35,260 nt of DNA from NCBI RefSeq assembly GCF_000425905.1, contig NZ_AUEI01000011.1, positions 1 through 35,260 of the forward strand, written 5' to 3'. The notes under the pieces are model-generated. The model was not told the origin of the DNA and searched no databases. It saw only the letters and a list, made by a program, of their open reading frames with translations. Origin of the DNA: Lactobacillus psittaci DSM 15354 (GTDB taxonomy: Bacteria; Bacillota; Bacilli; Lactobacillales; Lactobacillaceae). Made by a program: the position numbers and the translations under genes. Shown piece by piece: positions 6,381-17,700 of the stretch (position 1 is its first letter; every line of letters starts with the position of its first letter).

Positions 6381-8429
6381 ATGGAAGCGATTAATGCAGA
6401 AGTTAAGCAGGCTTTTGAAGCATTTTTTACTGAAGAAGAGAATTGGCATGTGGTGGCTTTTTCTTCAAGTAATAGTTTGATGGGAAATAGCTACTATGTT
6501 TACCTTTATCGTCAAGAGCGGATATATGCTTTTAGAATCTCTGATCATCCGAGCAGTTATCGTTATATTCAAGGTTATAATGAAATTAGTTACCGGCCAC
6601 CTTTGCAAATTAGAGATATTTATCAGGCTTTGCAAAAGTTAGACTTAAATAACTTGGCTAGTTCGCATCCCTTTGGTAAAATCGAACTCCTTCTTTTGCG
6701 GATGATTCAAAGCAGTACTTCTAAAAGTCATCATACTAACTTTTACCTTTATAAAAATGAAATTCGCCTTCAGCGTCATGCGCGTTCATATCCTAAGATT
6801 ATCATTGATCCAGTTTTGGTTAAGAAAATGCATCTACTTGAACACTTGCGGTTAATCAATCGGGCCGATACAAATTCATTATATGTGACACCATCTGGCA
6901 ATGATTTGTTAGATTTGGGTAAACTTTTTGATCGCAAAAATGATTTTAGCGACTTATATGACTGGGAAGATATCTTAAGTTATTTTAATAAGGATAACTT
7001 ACTTTATGGCAAGCCATCAATTTATAAGAAGAACTTAATGACCTCAAATTCAAAACTTGCTAAAAAGTTAGTCCGTGGCTATAGCACACCTCTTGACCGT
7101 AAGTTTAGTCAGATAACTAAAGAGTTGCGTCCAGATTCAATTTTTAAATTTAAAAATGATGCTGCCTGGCAAGATTTTGTTTTGGACAACGTCAATCGAT
7201 ATTTAGGAGCAAAGTTTGATATTTTAACAGTTGCTCGCTTGACGGGGAAGAGAGTGATTGTTCAGTATTTTGATCAAAGTGGCTTATATTCAGTACTGTT
7301 AACTGCTGAATTAAATGATAGTGAGACTGAATTTTTTACTGCCATAATTCCAATTGAACTTGATTCACAAGATCGGGATAAAATTGTTAAGAAGTTGAAG
7401 CAAACTAATTTTCGACAGGGTAAGCGAAACTTAAAATGGATTCAATTTGTTTGGTTGAAAATTGTTGATATTTGTTCAAGTCAACCTAATTTGCTTAGCG
7501 TTAATGATGATGGGACTGTTTCAGTTAAATATGGAACAGATAGCTATGATTTTGGCCCTGCAAATGGTAAGTATATATTTAATTTGATGGGATTAGGTTG
7601 GGTCAAAAAAGATGATACTAGTCTTGTCATTAGTGATTTAGGAAAGAAATGTTTACATAATTTTGCCTTGCTTGCTAAAACTAAGCCTGTTCGCTGGCAG
7701 GAGGAGTTAGATAAGTTGTCTTTTGATAACTTATTAGCAGAATTTCAGACTAATTATGAAGCTAGCCGGGTAGCTGAAGTCAAAACAATGATTGGAGCAA
7801 CTAAAAAACGCCGGACTGTACGCAAGTTCAAAAAGGATGCAGTTGCTGTCAATAAACTTGATGCTCTTTATGAACGGGTGGCCTTTTTAAATAAAAAATA
7901 TGGTGTTCATATTAAGATAGTTGAAGGGCAAGCTGATGCTATTCCTTGGTATCTGAAATTCTTTTATGCTAAAAATGCTAAGAATTATATCGTATTAACT
8001 GGAAATCAGGAAAGTCAACAAACATTAGGCTATGTTGGAGCAGACTTAATGCTATATTTAAAGACTATGGGCGTTGATAGCTGGTTTATTGGTGATACTT
8101 TTAATAAGCGTAAGCTTGAAAAAAGATATCATCTTCCAGTACAAGCTATCATTGAATTTGGTTATGCCCAAACGGAACCTCTAGCTCACAAGATCAAAGA
8201 TATAACGGAAGTTGTAACTCCAGGAGAATATCCATCTTGGTACTTAGCTGGAGTATATGCTGCATTGCTAGCACCAACAGCATTTAATCGACAAAATTTT
8301 ATCTTTAGCTATCAAAATCATCTTGTAAGTTTAAAAGTTACTGATAGTCCATATGCAGATTTAGAAAGAGGAATCTTGAAGTATAATTTTGAATTAGCTA
8401 GTGGACGAAATATTAGTCATATTAGTTAA
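6381..8429 (+). CDS. Unrecognised N-terminal region fused to a nitroreductase-like domain
   Basis: 682 residues, soluble, no signal peptide. The C-terminal ~220 residues look like the TM1586-type nitroreductase group: KKRRTVRKFKKDAV (about 472-485) is the usual entry motif; LGYVGADLMLYLKTMGVDSWFIG (about 552-574) is the FMN-fold core helix; and LLAPTAFNRQNFIF (about 634-647) matches the A-P-[ST]-x-x-N-x-Q motif, which in this group comes late in the domain. The first ~460 residues match nothing I know. They contain two segments ending like winged helices (LEHLRLINRADTNSLYVTPSG near 154 and FNLMGLGWVKKDDTSLVISDLG near 397). This is far longer than stand-alone nitroreductases (~200-250). It is monocistronic between two terminators. 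Flavin binding and redox activity are inferred; the role is unknown. Confidence 0.75.
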   Translation: MEAINAEVKQAFEAFFTEEENWHVVAFSSSNSLMGNSYYVYLYRQERIYAFRISDHPSSYRYIQGYNEISYRPPLQIRDIYQALQKLDLNNLASSHPFGKIELLLLRMIQSSTSKSHHTNFYLYKNEIRLQRHARSYPKIIIDPVLVKKMHLLEHLRLINRADTNSLYVTPSGNDLLDLGKLFDRKNDFSDLYDWEDILSYFNKDNLLYGKPSIYKKNLMTSNSKLAKKLVRGYSTPLDRKFSQITKELRPDSIFKFKNDAAWQDFVLDNVNRYLGAKFDILTVARLTGKRVIVQYFDQSGLYSVLLTAELNDSETEFFTAIIPIELDSQDRDKIVKKLKQTNFRQGKRNLKWIQFVWLKIVDICSSQPNLLSVNDDGTVSVKYGTDSYDFGPANGKYIFNLMGLGWVKKDDTSLVISDLGKKCLHNFALLAKTKPVRWQEELDKLSFDNLLAEFQTNYEASRVAEVKTMIGATKKRRTVRKFKKDAVAVNKLDALYERVAFLNKKYGVHIKIVEGQADAIPWYLKFFYAKNAKNYIVLTGNQESQQTLGYVGADLMLYLKTMGVDSWFIGDTFNKRKLEKRYHLPVQAIIEFGYAQTEPLAHKIKDITEVVTPGEYPSWYLAGVYAALLAPTAFNRQNFIFSYQNHLVSLKVTDSPYADLERGILKYNFELASGRNISHIS

Positions 8430-8441
8430 GTTGTTAGTTTT

Positions 8442-8477
8442 AAGCGAATCAAACTTTTAGTTTGATTCGCTTTTTTA
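8442..8477 (+). terminator. Terminator after the nitroreductase-fusion gene
   Basis: A perfect 14-bp stem AAGCGAATCAAACT / AGTTTGATTCGCTT around TTT, followed by a T run. Confidence 0.95.
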
Positions 8478-8797
8478 GACTGATAGTTGTCAAATTAAGC
8501 TGCTAAAAACTGTAAGGAATTAATGTTTTTTTATAAATTTATATATAAGTACACAGTAACTCTAAATTTGTTATTTTATATTTTTATATTATGTATTAGA
8601 ACATAAATGCCCATATATAGTTATTTCTATAATGAGTAATTTAGAAGAAACTTTAGTGAGAATTAGTAATATAATCCTAAAAAGCGCTTGTTATAAAATA
8701 TTAGTTATTTAATAACAAAAATCAACAATTTGTAATTGTAATCCATTATAATATTTATCATATTGTGAAAACATCAACTTTATTAGGGGGGATTACC
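8478..8797 (+). promoter_or_regulatory. Adhesin upstream region with cre-like core and -10 candidates
   Basis: Very AT-rich and gene-free. AAAAGCGCTT (8680-8689), two bases before TATAAA (8692-8697), repeats the arrangement seen at the antiporter promoter; it matches cre at about 11 of 14 positions. A small palindrome GTTATTTAATAAC lies at 8704-8716, and a second -10 candidate TATAAT at 8747-8752. No good -35 is visible for either. AGGGGGGAT (8785-8793) is the SD for the ATG at 8798. Confidence 0.45.
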
Positions 8798-11700
8798 ATG
8801 AGAAACATGTTTGATGAAAAACAACGCTTCTCACTAAGAAAATTATCTATTGGGGTAGTATCTGTCTTACTTGGAGTTACCTTTGTCAATAATGCCCAAG
8901 TAGTTCAAGCAGATACTCAAAATGGGGGGGTAACTAGTCCGGCTAGTTCCTCATCTTCAAGTAATGCATTAGATGCTAATGAAGTAACAACACCTAGTTA
9001 TCAAAATACTTCTGATAAAAGTAATATTACTGACAGCAGTGATAATGCTCAAACTTACGTTAATAACACACGTCAATCTAGCATGAGTAGCGCTGCGACT
9101 ACTAATATTGATCAAGCTAAAGGCATGGATTACATGCGACAAAATAGTCAAGTAAATCCTGGTAAGATTTTTGCCGGGGGTCCACAAAACTGGGGCTGGG
9201 CTTCTGATATGACTAAGAATTATAAGATTACTCAAGAAGCACAAGCTAATGGTACTACTAAATGGACCGTAACTTTCTTGCCTGATGGTAAATACTACTT
9301 GAACAATATTGTTAACCATGCAGATAGTGGAGCCTATGCACTTGTTATTTCCAAAGATAATGAGGTTGTCAAAGATGCGAACGGTCATTTATTTACTATT
9401 AATGAAACTTTGCGTTCTGATGTAGCAAGTTTAGGTGGCGTTAAAGTTAAGAGTGCAACTACATATATTAATGGTGAAGGTTCACAAAGTTATGCTGCAT
9501 ATGATCAAGCAGCGATTAATAGATGGATTGCTAGTGATCCTAGTGTTGCAGCTACTTACCTAAGTAGTGGTAAGACACCTATTAATTTTGCTACTGGTTT
9601 TGTAACAAGTAGTATAACAGCCTTTACTAATTCAAGTTCTGCAGCTCAACGTTCAAAAGTTCTGAATGACCGTGCTCTTTACATGGATTCATATGGTATT
9701 GTCCCAAGAGACAGTACTAACTATGACAACGTCCATGGTTTCAATAGTGGAATTGATAAGGATGGACATGGTAGTTCTTACTGGCAAAAAGCATTCAAAA
9801 TGGATGAAAATAATGCCAATAAGAATCAAAACCAAAATATGTGGGGTAATAAAAATCCTGCTATTGATGTCAATGACTTTGGCTATGGAATCTTATTTAG
9901 AACCCAAGGTTCCAAGCTGTTAGATGATCATGCTGGTGCCACATGGACTGTTACCTTTTACACAAAACCTAGTGGTGAAAAGGTTTCTACATATAGTGGT
10001 GTGATTGCTTTAGGGAATGAAGGTGTCCCTCAAAATGCAGATGGTGGTGCTACTAGAGGACAAGCTGCCAAGACTAATACTGATATTCACTTGATGCAAG
10101 CTGCTTCAAGTGGGGTAAGTTCTGGTAAGGTAATTACTAGTGATTCATTAGATGCAGCCACTGCTCAAGTTAATGTGGTTGTTAAGAATGCCACTACTGG
10201 AGCTACAACTACTATTCCAGCTGTTAACTATACTTTGACTAAGTCATCATTAGCTGATGTTACTGGTAATACTAACTCAAGTGTTAGTTCAGTAACTGAT
10301 AGTGTGGTTCCAACTACTGGGGCTGTTCAAAAGAACTACTACATTTCAGAATCATTTGCTTATAGTAATGATACAGCTGAAATGCAAGCTAAGATTGATA
10401 AGGCACTTAACCCAACTGCAGATAGTGGAAGCAAGTACTTAAACTTAAAGATTAATAATTTAGCTGACCTTGAAAAGGCTGGCTTTAAGGCAACTACTAG
10501 TTATGATGCAAGTAGCAAACAATATGTAATTACTGTTGCTAATGCTGATAAGGATAATGCCAAGTATCCTGCGCAAGCTCCTGCAACTTTAACTGTCGTT
10601 AATGACAAGACTAACTTAAGCCAAGATGCGGCTTCAACAACTAAGGTAACCGGCTTAATCAAGGGTGCCAATTCAAATGTTACTGATGTTACTTACAGTG
10701 ATATTGATCAAGTAGCTACTTTAACTTATGCTGATGGGTCAACTAATTCTGTTTCTTATAATGACTTAGTAGTTCAAGTTCCAGCTAAAACTATGATTTT
10801 CCAAGATTCTGGTGCTACTACTTATACAATTACAGATGACGAAGCAGGCACTATCAGTGCTAAGGTTAATGCTGCAAATGCTAGTGCTAAGTTAGGTGTA
10901 AAAGTAAACCAAACTGATGATAAATATGATGGGTCAGTAACTGTTTCAAGAACTTCTGCTTCAGGAGTTTACCAAACAGCTACTTTGACACCAGCTCAAA
11001 CTATTATTAATATTCCTAACCCAGTATTAGTTAAGAATAAGACCAATATCACAGCAGAAGAAAAGCAAAAAGTTGTAGATAACTTAAAGTCTGCTAATAA
11101 GACAATTTCAGATGGATTTACTTCAGCTTCTGTTGCTTCAGATGGTACTGCAAGTGTAACTTTTGCTGATGGCTCAAAAGCTATTACTGTTCCTGGTACT
11201 AAGACTGTTTTTGAAAGTATTCACCAAAGCATTATTCCACCTTATGGGCTAGTTTGGGTAAAAGATCAAACTAATTTAACTAGTTCAGAACTTGATCAAG
11301 TTAAGCAATTATTTAAGGATGCTAATGATGGTGCTACTGAGGTTGGTTTCGGCGCCAATAATACAGGTGTAACTGTTAAATATTCTGACGGTCAAGTATT
11401 AACTCTTGATGGAGTACGTGCTAACCAATATACAATTAACTACCCTAAGCGAGTTTTGGTTCCAGTTGGTGAAACTGTAATTTCAGTAGGGGACGATGTC
11501 TATAAAGCCGCCTTCCAAGAATCTATTCAAAATAAGGGTATTTTAGATGGTGTAGATTATCTATTTACTTTTAGTAGAGACAGTAGTGGAAATGTTACAT
11601 ATACTATTTCTGCTAACAATGATTCAAAGAGATTAGTATATAGCCAAGGAAAACTAGACGCTAAATATACAACTGTCTTTGTTAAGAAGTTAGTCAAAGT

Positions 11701-14700
11701 TGCAGATCCAAATAACTTAACTAATCAAGATAAACAAAATATTAAGGATCAATTAACTAAGGATAATCCTAATATTCTATTTGATTGGAATAATACAACT
11801 ATTAATAATGGATACAACTCTACTTCAACTCTTAGCTTTAGTGAAGGTAACCCTACTTTAGATGTAGTTAACTCTAACTTAATCTATGCCGACGCAGTGG
11901 CTCCTAAAGCAAAAACAGCTGTTGGTGATCCAGATAATTTAACTAATGATCAAAAGCAATCAATTATTGATAAAGTAGTTGAAGCTAATAAAGATCGTGG
12001 GGTAACCTCTGCTACTGTTGACCAAAATAATGGCAAGGTTATTGTAACTTATGGTGATAGCGGTGTAACTGAAACCATTCCAGTAAGTGATACTATTGTC
12101 TACATTCCAGCTAGAACAGCTGTATCTAATAAGGCTAATAATTGGACTAATCCCGACTACACTTTGAATGATTCAGAAAAGACTAATGTAAAATCTACTG
12201 CAGAAGCTGCTAACAAGGGCTACACTGCTCAAGTTAATAATGATGGTAGTGTTTTATTAACTGATGATAGTGGTAATACTGCAACCTTGACTACAGATCA
12301 AACAACTTTAAAGGTACCTAAGAGAACCGTTGTTGCTGATAAGAAGCACTTGACTTCTGATGAAAAGAAAGCTGTTTTAACGGCTATTAAGAAGTTAAAT
12401 CTAGATATTTCTGACTCTAGTGTAATTGCTGATGATGGTACAGCGACTGTTTCATTTACTGATAACGGATCTAAGACTAAGGTTGCGGGCGATTTATTGG
12501 TATACCAAAATGAAACTTTAAATAAGCCATCAACTTTGACTCCTGTTGTTGATAAATCTAATTTGACACCTGCAGAAATTAGTCAAATTATTCAAAATGT
12601 TGAAGATGCTAATATGTCTGGCGGGACAACATATTTATCAGATGTGAATGTAGAAAAAGATAGCAATGGGAATAACGTTGTTTCTGCCACTTTGCCAGAT
12701 GGTACAACTCAACAATTAACTATGGATGATGTGGCTGTAACAATTCCACTTAGAACTGTTGTTGAAAATAAGGGGAATAAAGCTGATGAAACTGGTAAAT
12801 TAGTGCCAATTTATCGTTTAGACGATGGCGAAAAGCAAGCTATGAAGGATGCATTCTTAAAGGACAATCCAAACATTGCTTCTGATCATGTACAAGCACA
12901 TGCTAGTGGTGATATTACTGTTTATGATGATAATGGTAACGAGATTGCAACTATTCCTGCAGACAAGACTACTTTTAATATTTCAACTAGAATTGGTGTT
13001 AAGGATCAAGAAAAATTAGATTCTGGTGAAGTTCAAGCAGTTACTGAAGTTCTTAAGCAGGGTAACGTTAATGTGGATACTACTAAGATTTCAGTAGGTA
13101 CTAACGGTAAGGCAGAAGATATGGCCAAGGTTAGCTTCACAGATGGTACGCGTTCAATTACTATTCCAGGTGAGAAGCTTACTGCACAAATCGTTAACAA
13201 CATGGTTTATCCATTAGAAGTAACTTCTAAGACTTTAGTAACTGATCCAGCTATGTTAACTGACAATGACAAGGCTCAGATTGAAAACAGTCTTAGAAAG
13301 AACAATCCAAAAGTTCAAAGTTATGAATATGGAACTGATGAAAGTGGCAATCCAACAATCACTGCAATCTATCCTGATAATTCAAAGACTACAATTCCAT
13401 TATCTGTAGTTGTTGCTAAATATCCTGAAAAGACTCAGATTAAGTTAAGTGAACGTAGTAATAATCCTACTGCAGCTTTGAATAATACTCAAAAGGATAA
13501 GGTTGCAACTGCAGTTAAAACTGCAAATCCTAATGCAGAAGTAACTGTTAACGATGATGGTTCAGTTACTATGACTGAAATAGTAACTTACAATGTGCCA
13601 ACTCCAGTAGCTGGTGGAGATATGCATGATCCAAATGTTCAAGTTACTACTAAGGAAGTAACCAAGACTATTACAACAACTATTTCTGCACCAGATACAG
13701 TAATCAACGTTCCTAATAAGGTTAAGGTTGATAATGTTTCTAGTCTAACTCCATTTGAAAAGTCTAAGGTTTGGGATGCAATTAAAGCCGCAAATCCAAA
13801 TACTAAATTCAATGGTGTTGATATTATCAATATCGTTGAAAGTAATGGTGACACTCCAGTTACCTTCCAAGACGGCAGCCCTCAGACTAAATTGACTGAC
13901 TTAGTTGCCAAAAAGACTGTTGCTGATACTGTAGTAGTGAATATCCCATCTGAAAGAACAATTGTTAATAATAAGAAACAATTATCTGATGAGGACAAAG
14001 AAGCTGTTAAGACTGCAATAGCGAATGCCAACCCTGCTTCTGATGGAAAGCCAACAGTTACAATTGATTCTGATGGTAATATCAAGCTTACATATAGTGA
14101 TGGTTCAGCAGTAGACTTACCAGTAAAAGTTGATAAAATAACTGTCCAAGCTCCAGTGCGTCAAATTGTTCAAGCTAAGAATGAAAATGGCACAACTACT
14201 TTCCCAATTGATAAAGAAGCAATTAAGACAGCATTTACTACAGCTAACCCAGATTTAAATAGCGATAATGTTGTAGTTGACAATATTGGTGGAGTAAACT
14301 ACACCGGTTCAGGAATTGATGATCCAAGTGTTTATGTTCCAAGAGATGTAACAACTATTAAAGTTGGACCTAAGGTTTTAGTAGAAAATCCTACTTCCTT
14401 AACTGATGATGAAAAAGACCAAGTAATTAGCATTATCAAGAAGAATAACTCTGATCCGGTTATTAATGAGCATGGTAACTTTAATCCAATTACCCGTGAT
14501 TCATTCCAAGAAGATGGGTTACATGTAACTTATCCAGCAGGTCAAGGTCAAGATGTGGTGATTCCATATAGTGATTTGGTTGAACAAGCTGCTAAGGGAC
14601 AAGATACTTATGTTGCTAAGGGTGAAACTGTAAATCCTAGTGATTTAATCGCTAATAAGGGTGCTTTACCAGAAGGTACAACACCAACTTTGAATGATTC

Positions 14701-17700
14701 AATTGATACTTCTACTTCAGGTGTAAAGAAGGCCACAGTAACTGTAACTTATAGTGATGGCAATAGTACCCAAGTAACTGGTAACGTTCACGTAATTGAA
14801 GCAGGCAATCCAGTTAAAGTCGGCTTGAACCACAACTTTACAGCTGAAGAAGCTAAGAGTGCAATTAACCCTAATGCTGAATTGCCAGAAGGTGCAACAT
14901 ACAGCTGGAAGACTACTCCAGATACTTCTACTTCAGGAAGTGATAAAGCTGGTGTAGTTACTGTAACTGTTGGTGATAAGAGTGTTGATGTACCAGTTAA
15001 GGTTAATGTAGCTAGTGATGCAGACGAAGCTGTAACGCCAGTTCCTGAAAATCCTATAACTGTAAAGCATAATGCAGAGTTACCAAAGGCTGAAGATGTA
15101 ATTACTAATAAGGATGCTCAAAAGGATCCAGCTAATACTCACTACAGCTGGGATCCAGAAAATACACCAAAGACAGATACAGTTGGAGAATTCCCAGGTA
15201 AAATTATTGCTACATTCCCAGATGGCAGCACTAAGCCTATAGATGTAACAGTTAAAGTAACTCCATTAGATAATGAAACTTATTCTGCTAAGGGTAAGAC
15301 AGTAAATGTAGATAAAGGCACAGATCCTGTCGCAAAAGATAGTATCGATAATACAGCTGATCTTCCAGAAAATACTGAGTATACTTGGACTGAGAAACCT
15401 GATACTTCTACTTGGGGTGACAAGCCTGGAACAGTTCATGTAACTTATCCAGATGGTTCAACTCAAGATGTAAATGTAACTGTCCACGTAAATAGTGATG
15501 CCGATAAGTACAATCCAACTACTCAACCAATAACTGTTGATCATAATGAAGACTTAACTGGTAGGGCTAGTGACACAGTTGATTCAAATAACTACCCAAT
15601 TACCAAGATTGATTGGCAATCCGTTCCTTCAACAGAAACTCCTGGTGGAGTTCCTGCAAAGGTTGTTGTAACTTACGAAGATGGTAGTGCTGATACTCTT
15701 GATACAACTGTAAATGTTCGTCCAGCTCAATCAGAACAATTTGATCCAGCGTCACAAGAAATTCCTACTCGAATTAATCAAGTTCCAAAAGCCGAAGATG
15801 GTATTCAAAAGCAAGATAAGAATGGTAAAGACATGCCAACTGATGCTGAATATAGTTGGGCAAAAGAACCAGAAGTTTCTAAGAGTGGTGAAACTACTGG
15901 TGTGGTTAAAGTTACTTATAAAGATGGATCTGTAGATCAAGTGACTGTACCAGTTAAGGTTGTTTCTGACGGAGATGAAAATAATCCTAAAGCGGACTCT
16001 GTCTCTGTAAAACGTAATGCGGATTTACCAAAGGCTGAGGATGTAATTACTAATAAGGCAGATATGCCTAATGGAACAACATACAGTTGGGACCCAGAAA
16101 ATACACCAAAGACAGATACAGTTGGAGAATTTTCAGGTAAGATTATTGCTACATTCCCAGATGGCAGCACTAAGTCTGTAGATGTACCGGTAATTGTTAC
16201 TACCAATGATGCCGACAACTTCAATAGTAATTTCGATAAGGTACTAGTGAAGGGTGACGCCGACTTAACTGACAAGCAAAAGCAAGAAGTTAAGGATAAC
16301 GTTACTAAGAAAAACACCGACAAGGGTATTACCAACATCGATGTTAAGGGTAACGGTTCAACAACTGTAACTTTTGAAGATGGCAGTAAGAAGGAATTGA
16401 CGCCAGATCAAACAATCAAACGTTATGAAATTGGTGAACCATTGACTAACACTGGTGACGCAGACACAGACCTCAACCCATTTGACAAGACTACTGTAAA
16501 AGATGCAGATAAGTTAACAGATGAAGAAAAAGGTCAAGTAGCCAAAAACATCAAGAAGACTAATGGTGACAAGCACATCTCAACTGTAGAAGTTAAGGAC
16601 AATGGCCGCACTATCGTAACTTACGAAGATGGTACACAAAAGGAATTGACACCTGATCAAACTATCATTAGTAGTAAATTAGGTGATCCATTGATTAACA
16701 GTGGTGAAGCAGATACAGACCTTAACTCATTTGACAAGACTACTGTAAAAGATGCAGATAAGTTAACAGATGAAGAAAAAGGTAAAGTAGCAGAAAACAT
16801 CAAGAAGACTAACGGTGACAAGCACATCTCAACTGTAGATGTTAAGGACAACGGCCGCACCATCGTAACTTTTGAAGATGGTACACAAAAAGAATTAACA
16901 CCTGATCAAACTATTATTAGTAGTAAATTAGGTGAACCATTGACTAACACTGGTGACGCAGACGCAGACCTTAACTCATTTGATAAGACTACTGTAAAAG
17001 ATGCAGATAAGTTGACTGATGAAGAAAAAGGTCAAGTAGCCAAAAACATCAAGAAGACTAATGGTGACAAGCACATCTCAACTGTAGATGTTAAGGACAA
17101 TGGCCGCACCATCGTAACCTTTGAAGATGGTACACAAAAGGAATTGACACCTGATCAAACTATTATTAGTAGTAAGACGGGTGATCCGTTGATTAACACA
17201 GGTGACGCAGATGCCGACCTTAACCCATTTGACAAGACTACTGTTAAGGACGCAGATAAGTTAACTGATGACGAAAAGGGTCAAGTAGCCAAAAACATCA
17301 AGAAGACTAACGGTGACAAGAACATCTCAACTGTAGAAGTTAAGGACAATGGCCGCACCATCGTAACCTTTGAAGATGGTACACAAAAGGAATTGACACC
17401 TGATCAAACTATTATTAGTAGTAAATTAGGTGATCCATTGATTAACCATGGTGAAAGTGAAGACTTGAACCACAACATTAAGAAGGTACCAGTTGAAGGT
17501 GACAGAGATATTACTGATACTGAAAAGGTAGAAGTAATTAAGAACATCAAGGATGGTAATCCAGACAAGGACATCACAGATGTAACTGTTAAGCCAGATG
17601 GTACAGCAACTGTAACAATGAGTGATGGTACTCAAAGCACCTTTACACCAGAAGAAACTGTGAACCGCTACAAGTTAATCGATCCATTGACTAACCCAGG

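Noticed and set aside
1331-8797. Mobile element or prophage between the two adhesins
   Set aside because: No transposase, integrase, target-site duplication or terminal inverted repeat was seen.
8765-8797. GTG at 8765 as start of the giant adhesin
   Set aside because: No SD precedes it, while AGGGGGGAT fits the ATG at 8798, which also gives a standard YSIRK signal peptide.
15937-16338. 133-codon minus-strand ORF inside the adhesin
   Set aside because: A shadow of the repeat coding region with no SD. Other antisense ORFs within 9-18.5 kb were rejected for the same reason.
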